A stretch of DNA of 35,513 nt. It comes from Ophiocordyceps camponoti-saundersi (nom. inval.). Taxonomy: Eukaryota > Ascomycota > Sordariomycetes > Hypocreales > Ophiocordycipitaceae. Positions within the stretch are counted from its first letter, which is position 1. Every line of letters begins with the position of its first letter. The DNA lies in contig PDHQ01000043.1 in NCBI GenBank assembly GCA_003339415.1, positions 35,343 through 70,855 of the forward strand, written 5' to 3'. Under the pieces are notes generated by a model, which saw only the letters and a list, made by a program, of their open reading frames with translations, searched no databases and was not told the origin of the DNA. Below, in pieces: positions 1 through 9,401 of this stretch. A program made the translations under genes and the position numbers.

Positions 1-27
1 GGTTTTTTTTTTGTGTTTGTTTGGTTG

Positions 28-29
<2 letters not shown>

Positions 30-68
<39 letters not shown>
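30..68. repeat. Poly-G homopolymer at the left edge
   Basis: An uninterrupted run of 39 G starts 30 bases into the window, after a T-rich stretch. Together with the poly-C at the right end it suggests that the contig is bounded by homopolymers. Confidence 0.95.
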
Positions 69-69
<1 letters not shown>

Positions 70-326
70 ATTTGTCTGTAGAGAGAAGTAAAGAGAGAGA
101 GAGAGAGAGAGAGCAACGCAGAGAGCAACGAAGAGATGGAGGCTGGAGAGGGGGTTTTAAAACGGAGTCAATGATCATGCAACTGCATGTGCCCTTTATG
201 CTTCTTTCTGCCTCGGAGTCGGCGGCTGGGGAGGGGAAAGTGAGAAGAGGAAAAGACTGTCACGAGAAATGCACCACTGAACCAAACAAAAGCAGGGAGC
301 ATTGAGCGGCCCCCGTGTGGGTAGGG

Positions 327-344
327 TAGGTAGGTACCTACCTA
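327..344. repeat. 18-bp palindrome of the TAGGTACCTA type
   Basis: TAGGTAGGTACCTACCTA equals its own reverse complement. Related palindromes occur near 7686-7695 and 9309-9320, with partial copies near 14036, 16930, 25930 and 35284. Confidence 0.9.
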
Positions 345-2316
345 GGTTTTTATTAGCGCCTACTAAGGTAAGTAGGTACCGACAACTTACATACATACAT
401 ACTTACATAAGCAAGCATCGAGACGGACGCCACACCGAATCAGGAGAAGGATGGAGAGAAATTGAATTCAGTGATGAAAAGCGATGAGGCACCAATCATC
501 TAGTAGTACCTATCTACATACTGTTGTACGAGTAGAGATATCTACCTACCTACTGATGAGTGATGACTGATGACACAAGAGAGAAGGGAAACAGAGGGCC
601 TTGAAACCGGGCATACGGGTCTCCGATAAATCGAAAGATTTTGTTTTCCGACCGGAAATGATAGGACTCGAGGGGGGAGGGAGGGAGAAGGAGAGAGAAA
701 TCGTATAAGAGAGAGAAGAGAGAGAGAGAGGCAGAGAGAGGGGATACCATCTTGATGCTGCTTGCCACGGACTTGACTTTTATGTACCTCCATACATACA
801 TATGTACATAGATTCTGGAAAACAACGACAAGCTTTGACCGGTCTTTTCTCTTTACACAGGTGTCGCTTGCGCGTTTAGGTTCCACGCTTCACTACCTAC
901 CTACCTAGTATGTTCAGATCTCGCCTGCAGGGCGTGTTGCATGCTGTGAATAACATACATATACAAACACGTGTCTTTCACATAGTACGATATAGGGATA
1001 TATAGCCCTTGCTTTTAGGCAACTCACGTAATTTCTTCACCGATAGAAAGAAACTAGGGGGTTTATATGAAAGAGAAGAAGAAATGATAAAGATGAATCA
1101 AGATAAAAAGCCTATTTTTTTTCTTTGTTTCCACCCCTTTTCCCGCTTAGTTTCACTGCTGTTATCGAAGCGCGGAATCATGCGATTTCTAAAACCCTAT
1201 CCGGCAGACTATACTATGGATATATCCGATATCCGCATGGGTAGGCGGGAACAGCATCTGCTCACTATGTGCATACACTTTATATGTGCATATATATCAT
1301 ACTATAAAGATGAAAGCTGGGAAGACAAGGTTTTGCGTTTCTACCTTACTATGTAGGCAAGGACAGAGGGAAACTCTTTTCGTGTGTCTGAAGCCTTGCG
1401 CCTGGGCCCTGGTTCCCGAGACGTTTCCCCGTAGATCCTCCACACATTGTATGTACATACATTGTATTGGCACGTGTACAATGAATTGTCCAAGTGTCGA
1501 TTCGTTTTACAAGGCGGAACGTCGTACCGTGCTTTGGCTCTTGCGCGTCCTACGTGTATCACCACACATCCATGCCTACACGTACATGTATACTATGCGG
1601 ATTATTTGTGTACGATAAACATCGGCGGCACTATACATACATACATATGTGCATATGTGCATACATGTGTTTGTTTGCCACGGTAAAGGCCAAAGCTGAG
1701 ACGAGTTCCTTGGGGGCACCGAAGAAGCATGCTTTTTTTTTGTTGTTTCTGACAGACCTACCGCTTTCTCTCTGTCCCCCAAGTCGAAGAGAGTCCCTTA
1801 GTACGTACTTGGAGTAATGTACGGATGTTAAAGTAGTGGAAAATAAATTTCAAGTAATATTTTACTAGCCTGATAGCCATTCTCTTCTTGACGGATTCCT
1901 GATTCCTGATAGCATGGAAAGAAGAAAAAACGCATGTGTTTGCATTTAGGCCCCCTGTCCAACCCCCCACGCGCGTAGGTAGCCTCTGCTAAGAACGCAC
2001 CTGCTTCCAAATGAGGAATACGTTTGCGATCATATCCTACTACTGTTATACATATATATACCCAGGTAGATAGTCATAGATGGCCTCATGTGGCCATGGA
2101 AGAAGCAAAGCAAGGAAAACCCATACATGGGCAGCAAGGTTCAATTGTGTGTAAAAGCTAAGAGAGGCTCCCGGCCCCTTTCTGTGGCTAAGATATGTAC
2201 ATAGATAGGTCAAGTGTGACCAATATGGGCTAGATGACCCTCTCCTGCCATCAGTATGTACGGACGAAATACTTGTCAAGGGTATCAATCGTTTCATCGT
2301 ATAAACAAGCAATCTC

Positions 2317-3297
2317 CTACGCCGGCGGCTCCTCAAAACGCATCTCTCCCTTGCTCACATCCGGATAGACGTCGAACCTTCGCTGAGAGTTGAGGGGTAT
2401 ATTCCGTCTCGTCTCGGCGATGAGATCGTTGGAGAGGTCAGAATGGATGACTTCTTCACCGTCATCGGCTTGAGCCAGTACCCTCGCCATGGGGTCGACA
2501 ATCATGCTGTGACCCCAGGAGTGGTAGCCGGCCGTCATGTCGCGGGCCGGGCTGCACATGGCCACGTAAATCTGGTTGTCGACGGCACGAGAGCGGGCCA
2601 GAAGCTCCCAATGCAAAGGGCCGGTAGTGAGGTTGAAGGAGCCCGGATAGACAAGAGCGAAGGCGCCCTTCCGAGCTGCGATGGTGGCCAGTTCCGGGAA
2701 GCGGATGTCGTAGCAGATGGCTACGGCCAAGGTGCCATACTCGGGCAGGTGAACGAGGGACATCTTATTCCCCGGGCTGAGCACGTCCGACTCCCGAAAA
2801 GTGATCTTTCCAGGAATGTCGATGTCAAACAGGTGAATCTTGCGAAAGCTATCCAAAAGCTTCCCATCCGGACCGAAAGTCAGACACGTATTATAATAAC
2901 GACCCTCCACGACCGGATCTCGCTCGGGGATCGACCCGCCCACGAGGTAGACGCCATTCCTGCTCGCCATGTCGGAAAGGGCGTGGAACGAGGGCGAATC
3001 CCGGGGCGAGGGCGGGGACGGGAGGAGCGTCTCGGCGAAGTTGGGGAAGTTGGCGCAGCCGTAGGGCGAGTTGAAGCATTCTGGTAGCACGACCACCTTG
3101 GCGCCCGACGAGGCGGCCTGGCTGACGAGTTTGCTTGCTTGTGCTAGGTTGGCGTCCTTGTCGGGCTTTACTTGTTGCTGGATGCAGGCTAGCCTTAGGT
3201 TTTGGGCGAGGACTGCGACTGCTTTGGTGGTGGACATGTTGCGGGTTAGGATCGTGCGGGGGATGTGTGGTGTTGTGCGGTGGAGGGCTGTGAGCAT
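2317..3297 (-). CDS. Nit2/Nit3-type omega-amidase (nitrilase superfamily)
   Basis: This intronless gene encodes 326 residues of the carbon-nitrogen hydrolase (nitrilase) superfamily. Its closest resemblance is to Nit2/yeast Nit3 omega-amidases, which hydrolyse alpha-ketoglutaramate and alpha-ketosuccinamate. The catalytic triad is visible: Glu73 in LPECFNSPYG, Lys153 in FRKIHLFDID and Cys195 in ICYDIRFPE. The LHWELLARSRAVDN segment (about 228-241) and the C-terminal RRFDVY are also typical. Family members usually have about 280-310 residues. Here the first 20 residues (rich in Arg, Thr and His, with no acidic residue) precede a second Met at 21 (base 3237). They could be a mitochondrial presequence, with Met21 giving a cytosolic form; that part is inference. 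A CRE-like TGACGTCA lies about 150 bases upstream. The family assignment is firm, but the exact substrate is not proven by sequence. Confidence 0.93.
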   Translation of the reverse strand: MLTALHRTTPHIPRTILTRNMSTTKAVAVLAQNLRLACIQQQVKPDKDANLAQASKLVSQAASSGAKVVVLPECFNSPYGCANFPNFAETLLPSPPSPRDSPSFHALSDMASRNGVYLVGGSIPERDPVVEGRYYNTCLTFGPDGKLLDSFRKIHLFDIDIPGKITFRESDVLSPGNKMSLVHLPEYGTLAVAICYDIRFPELATIAARKGAFALVYPGSFNLTTGPLHWELLARSRAVDNQIYVAMCSPARDMTAGYHSWGHSMIVDPMARVLAQADDGEEVIHSDLSNDLIAETRRNIPLNSQRRFDVYPDVSKGEMRFEEPPA

Positions 3298-3655
3298 TGT
3301 CGTGTGGGAGGGGGGAGAAGGAGGAGGAGGAGGAGGAGGCTGAGATAGGTAGGCAGCTTTCTGTCACGCCGGAGGGGAGAAGGATATTGTTGGAGGCGGG
3401 GCGGCGGATAAATGGAGTGCGGGTTCGCGGGGGGAGAGACGCTGACGTCAAGTTACGAAAGCGAATATCTCCGTACTCCATATCCATACGGACGACATCC
3501 ATTTGTATGTACGGATGCAGAGGGTGGAATTGCTTCATCCATTTTCTCTATCGACTAATTGACAACCTCTTGAAGATAGACCTTTCCCCCACATAACTGA
3601 TACATGTGTATGCTCCCAATGACGAGAAACCCGGTCGCATCCATGCAAAATCCGC
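3298..3655. other. Promoter of the omega-amidase gene / downstream flank of the claudin-like gene
   Basis: A 358-base spacer between two minus-strand genes. It contains a GGA-rich trinucleotide stretch just upstream of the amidase start (about 3320-3341) and a TGACGTCA palindrome. I see no gene in it. Confidence 0.6.
3443..3450. promoter_or_regulatory. CRE/ATF-type palindrome TGACGTCA
   Basis: A perfect 8-bp CRE, the binding site of bZIP factors of the ATF/CREB class. It lies about 146 bases upstream of the first amidase start codon. The match is exact; its function is inferred. Confidence 0.45.
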
Positions 3656-4204
3656 CTAAGAAACCAAGTCATCCCTCCCATCCGCCAAAGACTCGTACCC
3701 CCCTTCAGGAGGCACGAAATAAGCCGAAAGGACCAACCCGACAGCAGCAAGGCCGCAAACCACGGCACTAAAAGTGCCCAGATACCACGAAAAGGCGAGG
3801 TGCCATCCCGGAACACTAAACTGACCGTCATGGTTAAAGAGGTAGGCCACCATAGAGATGAGAACGAGCTCGACGACGGCAACGACCGAGAGCATGCCAG
3901 CGACGAACGGCCATCCCGTCTCGCGCTTGTACTTGCCCCCGCGCATGACGACGAGGAAGCACGTGAGGCAGGCCAGGCAGAGGATTGTAGCGAGCGATGC
4001 CATGAAGCCTACCGTTCGCCATAGGGAGCAGAAATATCGCGCTCCGTTCTCGCACATCTCGGCTGGTGGGTAGTCGTGGCATGGTGGCGAGTCGAGGTTC
4101 GAACAGCTTTTGTGTAGGCCTATGTTCTTGCCTACTTGGCTGCCTTTGGCTGTCGTTACCGAGTAGGAGATCCAGTTTGGCGTCGCTATCGACGCTATGA
4201 GCAT
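3656..4204 (-). CDS. Claudin/SUR7-like four-TM membrane protein
   Basis: The 182-residue frame has three clear hydrophobic segments (about 66-88, 98-123 and 138-163) and a partial one at the N-terminus. A cysteine-rich extracellular-type loop (Cys34, Cys42, Cys51, Cys59) lies between the first and second. The early Trp11 followed by a Cys pair is the pattern of the claudin/PMP22/SUR7/PalI group of fungal plasma-membrane proteins. These organise membrane domains or take part in pH sensing. The N-terminus is uncertain. The first TM segment is short if Met at 4204 is used, and the frame stays open upstream with a compatible sequence (ALKKTTAATA) but no in-frame ATG, so a short first exon may be missing. 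The gene is divergent from the dioxygenase gene. Membership of this broad group is likely; a specific ortholog is not recognised. Confidence 0.72.
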   Translation of the reverse strand: MLIASIATPNWISYSVTTAKGSQVGKNIGLHKSCSNLDSPPCHDYPPAEMCENGARYFCSLWRTVGFMASLATILCLACLTCFLVVMRGGKYKRETGWPFVAGMLSVVAVVELVLISMVAYLFNHDGQFSVPGWHLAFSWYLGTFSAVVCGLAAVGLVLSAYFVPPEGGYESLADGRDDLVS

Positions 4205-4616
4205 TGCCGTTGCTGCGGTGGTTTTTTTTAGAGCGTGAGTCGTGACTTTGTTAGTGTTTTGTTGACGGAGAGGGGAGATATTTTCATCGGGGTGGACGAA
4301 CCGGCTATAAAGGCCGCAAGGGCTGATGCGTAGACTGATACGCGCGTCATTGCTGTGGTTGTTGCTGTGTGTCTTTCTTCGTACCAGTTATGGTCGGGGA
4401 ACAGGAGACAGTCCGAGGAAAGAAGACGGAGGAGGAGAGACGAGATCGGTCAGACGAGCTCCCGTGACTGCAGCCGAGGTACCGAGTACATGCAAAATGC
4501 CCTGCTTTCAGCCGTCCCTCTGTCTCACATCTTCGCCTCATCAAGTCATCATCAGCAACCTCCCCGCATCAACCCGTCCCAGACTTAAAGCTACAGACCC
4601 CCACAACAGAGTGACG
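4205..4616. promoter_or_regulatory. Divergent promoter, claudin-like gene / dioxygenase gene
   Basis: About 410 bases separate the minus-strand claudin-like start (4204) from the preferred plus-strand start of the dioxygenase (4617). A TATAAA at 4306-4311 is the best core-promoter element. TGAGTCGTGACT near 4235 resembles two overlapping AP-1/Gcn4 half sites. The right half contains upstream ATGs at 4326, 4355 and 4490, so the dioxygenase leader would carry upstream reading frames. Confidence 0.5.
4306..4311 (+). promoter_or_regulatory. TATA box (TATAAA)
   Basis: An exact TATAAA, 311 bases upstream of the chosen dioxygenase start and only 20 bases before the most upstream in-frame ATG (4326). 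That spacing argues against ATG 4326 being inside a transcript driven by this box. Confidence 0.5.
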
Positions 4617-5561
4617 ATGGCTTCATCAGAAGTCGGCCTCTCCCCCTCTCAGATCGACACCTTCCACCGCGAAGGCTACCTCGTCATACGCAATGCCCTC
4701 AGCAGCAACCAATTATCAGCCCTCCTCGCGGAGACGCAACGGCTCCTCTCAACCCTCAACCTATCAGACCATCCCATGACGCGCTTCACGACGGGGACCT
4801 CGGCTGCGGGCCACGTAGGAGACGATTACTTCCTCACGTCCGGCGATTCCATCCGTTTCTTCTTCGAGGAGGATGCCTTCGATAAAGAGGGGAATTTAAA
4901 CGTTGACGATCCGCCCATGGCCGTGAACAAGATCGGTCACGGGCTCCATCGACAGAGCGAGCCCTTTGCAGCGTTGTTGCAGTCTTCACCCCCGGCCATC
5001 GCCCGCGCTCTCGGATACCGTGACCCGCGCGTCCTTCAGAGCATGGTCATATGCAAGCATCCCCGTCTGGGAGGTGCCGTCGCCCCGCATCAGGATTCCT
5101 CCTTTCTCTATACCGCGCCGCCTTCCGCCCTCGGATTCTGGTACGCGCTCGAGGACGCCGGCCTGGATAACGGTTGTCTGTGGTTCTTGCCGGCATCTCA
5201 TCGCTGGGCACCGGTGGAGAAACGGTTGGTTCGTAAGTCGGACGGGGTGGGCACTGAGATGGTTGATAACCAAGGACCCCGCTTTCCCGGTTCGGAAGCT
5301 CACCATCCGGACTCGGACCCGGATCCGGACCCGGACGCTGTCTACGTCCCGGCCGAGGTCCGTGCTGGGGATCTTGTCCTGATCCATGGGAACTTACTTC
5401 ATAAGAGTGAGAAGAATACGAGCGACAAGGGGAGAATCATCTATACCTTTCACATCATCGAGGCCGACGGCACCACCTACGATGGCCGGAATTGGCTACA
5501 GCCGGGCCCGGACGGCTTCACCAAGCTATACCACCCTGATCAAAGCACCGCTCACGCCTGA
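4617..5561 (+). CDS. Phytanoyl-CoA dioxygenase family protein (PHYHD1-like)
   Basis: With Met at 4617 the product has 314 residues, close to the size of human PHYHD1 (291). The PhyH fold of Fe(II)/2-oxoglutarate oxygenases is supported by the iron-binding HxD (His158, Asp160 in PHQDSSF), the distal His262 in LLHKSEKN, and Arg273 in GRIIYTFH, which should bind 2-oxoglutarate. The C-terminal stretch GTTYDGRNWLQP is highly conserved in PHYHD1 homologues. The substrate of this subfamily is not settled. A small acidic insert of Asp-Pro repeats (about 232-239) precedes the last metal ligand. The frame is open back to ATG 4326, adding 97 residues with a hydrophobic start. I reject this extension because it lies just after a TATA box and has low-complexity Arg/Glu content. 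No intron is needed. Confidence 0.9.
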   Translation: MASSEVGLSPSQIDTFHREGYLVIRNALSSNQLSALLAETQRLLSTLNLSDHPMTRFTTGTSAAGHVGDDYFLTSGDSIRFFFEEDAFDKEGNLNVDDPPMAVNKIGHGLHRQSEPFAALLQSSPPAIARALGYRDPRVLQSMVICKHPRLGGAVAPHQDSSFLYTAPPSALGFWYALEDAGLDNGCLWFLPASHRWAPVEKRLVRKSDGVGTEMVDNQGPRFPGSEAHHPDSDPDPDPDAVYVPAEVRAGDLVLIHGNLLHKSEKNTSDKGRIIYTFHIIEADGTTYDGRNWLQPGPDGFTKLYHPDQSTAHA

Positions 5562-5753
5562 CCACAACACTCTATTCCCCCCCCAAAAAAACTATAGTAG
5601 TATATCTAAGCGAGGTATCATGTCCCGCGAGGGCGCTCAACAAGTCCATGTCCCGGGTATCAATCGTCCGGCCCTTGCGCAGACCAATGCGTGCGAGCTC
5701 TCGTAGAAAAAATCACCATCCAGTAGCCAAAAGACAATATCTTACCACCTTAT

Positions 5754-6947
5754 TCATTCGTTATCCGAACTCTCGTCATCGTCCGAATCTGTCTCGTCCG
5801 CCGATGATGATGATGAGGATGACGACGACGACGAGCTGCTCGACGACTCGTAGCCTTCCGCCGCCGGCTGTGTATCGGCTTCGTCAGAGTCGTCAGAATC
5901 GTCCGAGGAACTGCCGCTGCTGCTGGTCGAGTCGTCGCCGCTCTCGGACTCCGACCCGGAGCTGCTGGAAACGTCGAATCTGACGCGGAGCTTCCGACGC
6001 CGCCTCACGCGGTCGAGCCGGACCTTTTTTTCGCCGTCGAGCCGGGCCTGCTTTTCGCCGTCGGCATCTAACCGGACATTTGTATCGCTCGGGGGAACCG
6101 TGGCCGACGACAGCGCCATCTGGCTGTCGTCCGTCTCCTCTCCGTCCGACAGCTCCCCGAGTATCAGTTCGGCGCGCATGCGCTTCACCACTCGCCGGAT
6201 GACGGCGTCAAAGTCTTGTGAGCCCGAAACAAAATCGGCCTCGTCAAAATCCTTCCTCTTCTGGCTCGACGTCCGGGTCTGTAAAAGGTCCTTGAGCAGC
6301 CTCTCGTAGCTGACCTGCTTGGCAGCGATATCCTTCGTGCCGGCCGGAAAGGCCGACGACGACAGGTCCTGAGCGCGGATCTCCATGGCGGCCTCTCGCA
6401 GCCTGGTTCGGACAAAACCCTTTAGGTCTCGGATGTATGCATAAAACGAGTCAATGTCGGAGGCAGGGATGCCGTCCGGGTCGAAGGCGTGTCTGATGAG
6501 CGTCGACTGATGGTTCTTGTTGAATTTCCAAGAGGCGCGGGACTGCTTCCACGACCTGAGGTACTCGAGTGCTGGCGCGAGGTCGGCCTCCTGCTGCTTG
6601 TCCGGATTCTTGGACTTCTTATGACTCCTGGGCTTGGCTGGCTTGCTGCTAACGTTCCCTGTTGGGGTGTCGACGGACTCGTGCTCCTGATTAAATGGCG
6701 CATTCCTGTCCTCAGTCCGGCTCTCCCTGCGAGACCTTTTAATGTCGAGGGAGGCTTCGGCGGCCGAACGGGTTTCGAGGCGTCTCTTTGTCGACGACTG
6801 AGTGGACTGGGCGCCGCGTGGGTGGTGCCCAACAGCCGGGGTGCCGTCATTCGCGGGCTCAGATGCAGTAGTAGGCTGCTTGAGCTTGAGGCCCAATCTC
6901 TTCCAGGCTGGCACACGCTGTGCGCTTGTGCCTTTGGCCGAAGACAT
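5754..6947 (-). CDS. WKF-domain nucleolar-type protein (C7orf50-like)
   Basis: The preferred start (Met at 6947) gives 397 residues. The frame stays open upstream to 7349, but that part is unconserved in character. A basic, disordered N-terminus (1-120) leads into a WKF domain at about 125-190, with W140-K141-F142 and the following helical segment IDSFYAYIRDLKGFVRTRL. The domain is found in human C7orf50 and fungal relatives, which are linked to the nucleolus and ribosome production. Residues 205-265 are charged and helical. Near 291-314 a short VRLDxxGEK-type unit is repeated three times. A basic patch with RVRF (321-324) precedes a C-terminal tail of about 70 residues made almost only of Ser, Asp and Glu, including a run of 16 Ser; the tail is probably a casein-kinase-2 substrate. 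Domain assignment is good, but molecular function is unknown. Confidence 0.82.
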   Translation of the reverse strand: MSSAKGTSAQRVPAWKRLGLKLKQPTTASEPANDGTPAVGHHPRGAQSTQSSTKRRLETRSAAEASLDIKRSRRESRTEDRNAPFNQEHESVDTPTGNVSSKPAKPRSHKKSKNPDKQQEADLAPALEYLRSWKQSRASWKFNKNHQSTLIRHAFDPDGIPASDIDSFYAYIRDLKGFVRTRLREAAMEIRAQDLSSSAFPAGTKDIAAKQVSYERLLKDLLQTRTSSQKRKDFDEADFVSGSQDFDAVIRRVVKRMRAELILGELSDGEETDDSQMALSSATVPPSDTNVRLDADGEKQARLDGEKKVRLDRVRRRRKLRVRFDVSSSSGSESESGDDSTSSSGSSSDDSDDSDEADTQPAAEGYESSSSSSSSSSSSSSSADETDSDDDESSDNE

Positions 6948-7674
6948 GCTGTTGGGCTCGATCAGGCAGGTTTCTAGTCCTTTTCCGCCGACGCGAGGGA
7001 GGAGGGTTGGAATTTTGTCGTCAGACCGTCGCAGGCCCTGCGACACGGTGCGTCGGGGAGCACGCACCAAGGGCGGAGAAGAGCGCGAGAGACAGAGAGA
7101 GACAGGGAGACAAGGAGCAAAAAAGAAAGCCCTGACTGGTGCAATCAAAGGCCCGTCTCTTTTCTTTGTCGGACGCTCTTGGGCCGTGCTGTGCTTGTAA
7201 GTGGAGTGTTGTCGATGAAGCAGCCGAACCGTGGCCGAGAGAGTATCACAGCATCCGTCCTTGGTTTGAATTATATCGTAGACAGTGCGCCCGATCCCTG
7301 TTGTGTCAGGGCAATGATTTTCGAAAAGCTCGCCCTCCAAGAGGCTCACGACTGGCAGCAGAGATGATGGGAAAAAAAGGCGTAGCCTGTATCACTCAAG
7401 GCAACATTGATTTGCGGGGAGGGGGGCCAAGAGGGAGGGGGGATGGTTGGTTGGGCATCAAGAGTCAAGACTCAGTGCATGAATTGATGCGACCTTTTCC
7501 TTTTTCTTTGTCTGATTTCTCCTCCTCCTTTTTTTTGGCCTGATTGGAAGACATCGTGGGCAAGGGAGCAGAGTCAGAGCCCTCCAACCTCACCCTCAGC
7601 GTGCCCTGCTTACCCTACAGTGGGGTAAAAGCTGTTTTTTGCTGCCTGAGGCTGACATCAGCTCTCAAGCTATG

Positions 7675-7698
7675 GAGTACCTGGGTACCTAGGTACTC
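7675..7698. repeat. Inverted repeat GAGTACCT / AGGTACTC
   Basis: Perfect 8-bp arms flank GGGTACCT, and the centre also holds the palindrome TACCTAGGTA. It lies about 220 bases upstream of the proteasome gene. Confidence 0.8.
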
Positions 7699-7736
7699 AA
7701 GGCCAGCCCACCCAGCCAGCCTTTTTCTGCCCTCAG

Positions 7737-7741
7737 CCAAT
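7737..7741 (+). promoter_or_regulatory. CCAAT box
   Basis: CCAAT inside AGCCAATGAG, about 175 bases before the start codon of the proteasome alpha1 gene. The position and context suit the fungal HAP/NF-Y complex; function is inferred. Confidence 0.35.
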
Positions 7742-7913
7742 GAGGAGCTTCTGCCTTGTTTCTGCGGCTCCAGGCAAGCTATCGACTCACGTAACCACCT
7801 CCCTCTTCCGACACTCTGCCTCGTTTGCGTTGTCATTGCTCTTCATCCCTCGCCCACAGGCGCTGGAACCCTGATTTTGACGACTTGCCCTGTCTAGGGC
7901 CTTCTCCTTCATC

Positions 7914-8895
7914 ATGTCTGGTAGGTCTTGTGGGAATCGGCTTCGTCAATAGCTTCAGCTAACGCGCCGCATGAACAGCGGGAGCGTACGACCGACACAT
8001 TACCATCTTCGCCGACAATGGCCGGCTTTATCAAGTTGGTACGCGATTTATCGTTTGATATAGCACGTTTGGTCTTCTGATGCAAGACAGAATATGCCTT
8101 CAAGGCCATCACGGCCGCCAACATCATGTCTGTAGGCGTCCGTGGCAAGGACTGCGCCGTCGTTCTGTCGCAAAAGAAGGTGCCGGTATGTCATCTTCCA
8201 CCAAACAGCTCCCTATCGCATGTGTGCTGACTCGCACCATCAGGACAAGCTCATCGACCCTTCGTCCGTGTCGTACATCTTTCAGATCTCCCCGTCCGTC
8301 GGCTGTGTCATCACAGGATCTATCGCCGACGCCAGGGCTTTTGCGCAACGGGCTCAGGGCGAGGCTGCCGAATTCAGGTACAAGTTTGGATATGAGATGC
8401 CGGCCGACGTACTGGCGAAGAGGCTGGCCAATATCAGTCAAGTCTATACTCAGCGGGTACGTTGCTGTCAACTGTCTGACCCATATAGCATTCTGACGCA
8501 CTCGGCAGGCCTATATGCGCCCTTACGGCGTAGCAACCACCATCATCGCCCTCGACTCCGAGCTTGGGCCCCAGCTATTCAAATGTGATCCTGCCGGGTA
8601 CTACATCGGTTACAAGGGAACTGCTGCTGGACCTAAGCAGCAGGAGGCTCTGAACCACTTGGAAAAGAAGCTGCGCAACAAGGATCATGCCGAAGGCACT
8701 TGGGAGGATGTCGTTGAGCTGGCCATCACTACCCTGAGCACCGTGCTGAGCATGGACTTCAAAAAGGGCGAGGTTGAAATTGGCATCGTCGGTGGCCCGC
8801 GTAAGGACGGTGCTGAGGGGACGGACCCTGCGTTCCGGATGCTTACGGAGGACGAGATTGACGATCGGTTACAAGCCATCGCCGAGAAGGACTAG
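7914..8895 (+). CDS. SCL1: 20S proteasome subunit alpha1 (PSMA6/Scl1)
   Basis: Five exons can be placed exactly: 7914-7920, 7979-8038, 8091-8185, 8244-8456 and 8509-8895. All introns are GT-AG, 52-58 nt long, and joining them gives 253 residues with no frame break. The protein starts [13 protein letters not shown] and has the proteasome alpha signature GRLYQVEYAFKA, in which the YDRHITIF form is typical of subunit alpha1 (human PSMA6, yeast Scl1). Later landmarks are [26 protein letters not shown] and [16 protein letters not shown]. Alpha subunits form the outer ring of the 20S core and gate substrate entry; they are not proteolytic. The first exon encodes only two codons and one base, so open-frame scans miss it. 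The length matches the family (about 246-260). Confidence 0.96.
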
Positions 8896-9401
8896 ACTTT
8901 GGAGAATGCCCTCAGTTCTCGTCTGAAGCACTGTCGGGTCTAGCTGCACATAATCCACTACATATAGACTCCGAGATATCTACCTCGGTGAAGCCCATAG
9001 GGACTCAACCTCTAGAGAACGATGTAGTGATAGAGGGAGTGTGTGAATAACAGACCAGGTGCCTGGGGAAAATCATGTAGGCGACCGACGGACGTCGTAA
9101 CGGCGATTCACGTCTGCGCACTCTTCCTGATGTTGGGTGCTGTGAATCCTATATGTACATATACATATATATGCACATAGCGGGGCTCCACTCTTCGTGG
9201 ATCACGCGCTAGTGAACTCATTAGCGCCCGGTCGACGCCCCGCAGGATGGCAAGCTTATCTTATCCAGCGTTCTCACTTCAGATTCTCACATACCTCATC
9301 CTTTCTGCCTACCTAGGTAGTCGGAGGCAGAAGCAGACGGCAGCTGACCGGTGCGGCGACTCGCGAGAGGCCAGAGCTAGGCAGGCCTCTCTCTGGCGAC
9401 A
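8896..9401. other. Spacer between proteasome alpha1 and LST8 genes
   Basis: About 500 bases contain the 3' end of the proteasome gene and the promoter and leader of LST8. They include TATACATATATA-like AT-rich DNA near 9150-9175 and the 12-bp palindrome CTACCTAGGTAG at 9309-9320, about 82 bases before the LST8 ATG. No gene is seen. Confidence 0.5.
9309..9320. repeat. 12-bp palindrome CTACCTAGGTAG
   Basis: A perfect self-complementary 12-mer in the LST8 leader or promoter, related to the palindromes at 327-344 and 7686-7695. Confidence 0.85.

Larger units (their letters stand above)
1..2316. other. Gene-free, repeat-rich left flank
   Basis: No open frame here resembles a protein, and the open frames present are low complexity or translate simple repeats. 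It holds a 39-nt poly-G run (30-68), a GA run (about 92-113), GA-rich DNA near 690-740, many TACA/GTAT tetranucleotide runs (about 385-415, 790-815, 1445-1470, 1630-1670) and an 18-bp perfect palindrome at 327-344. I see no RNA gene and no transposon ends. Its right part is the downstream flank of the omega-amidase gene. Confidence 0.7.
6948..7913. promoter_or_regulatory. Divergent intergenic region, WKF gene / proteasome alpha1
   Basis: About 966 bases shared by two divergent genes. The part next to the proteasome gene contains an inverted CCAAT-type site neighbourhood (CCAAT at 7737-7741, about 175 bases before the ATG) and a TACCTAGGTA palindrome (7686-7695) inside a larger inverted repeat (7675-7698). 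I did not find the yeast Rpn4 element GGTGGCAAA. No additional gene is apparent. Confidence 0.5.

Noticed and set aside
2443..3087. Plus-strand open frame opposite the omega-amidase gene
   Set aside because: It is an antisense shadow of a well-supported nitrilase-family gene.
6948..7349. Upstream extension of the WKF frame by 134 residues
   Set aside because: The sequence loses protein-like character upstream of Met at 6947, and the region is the divergent promoter with the proteasome gene.
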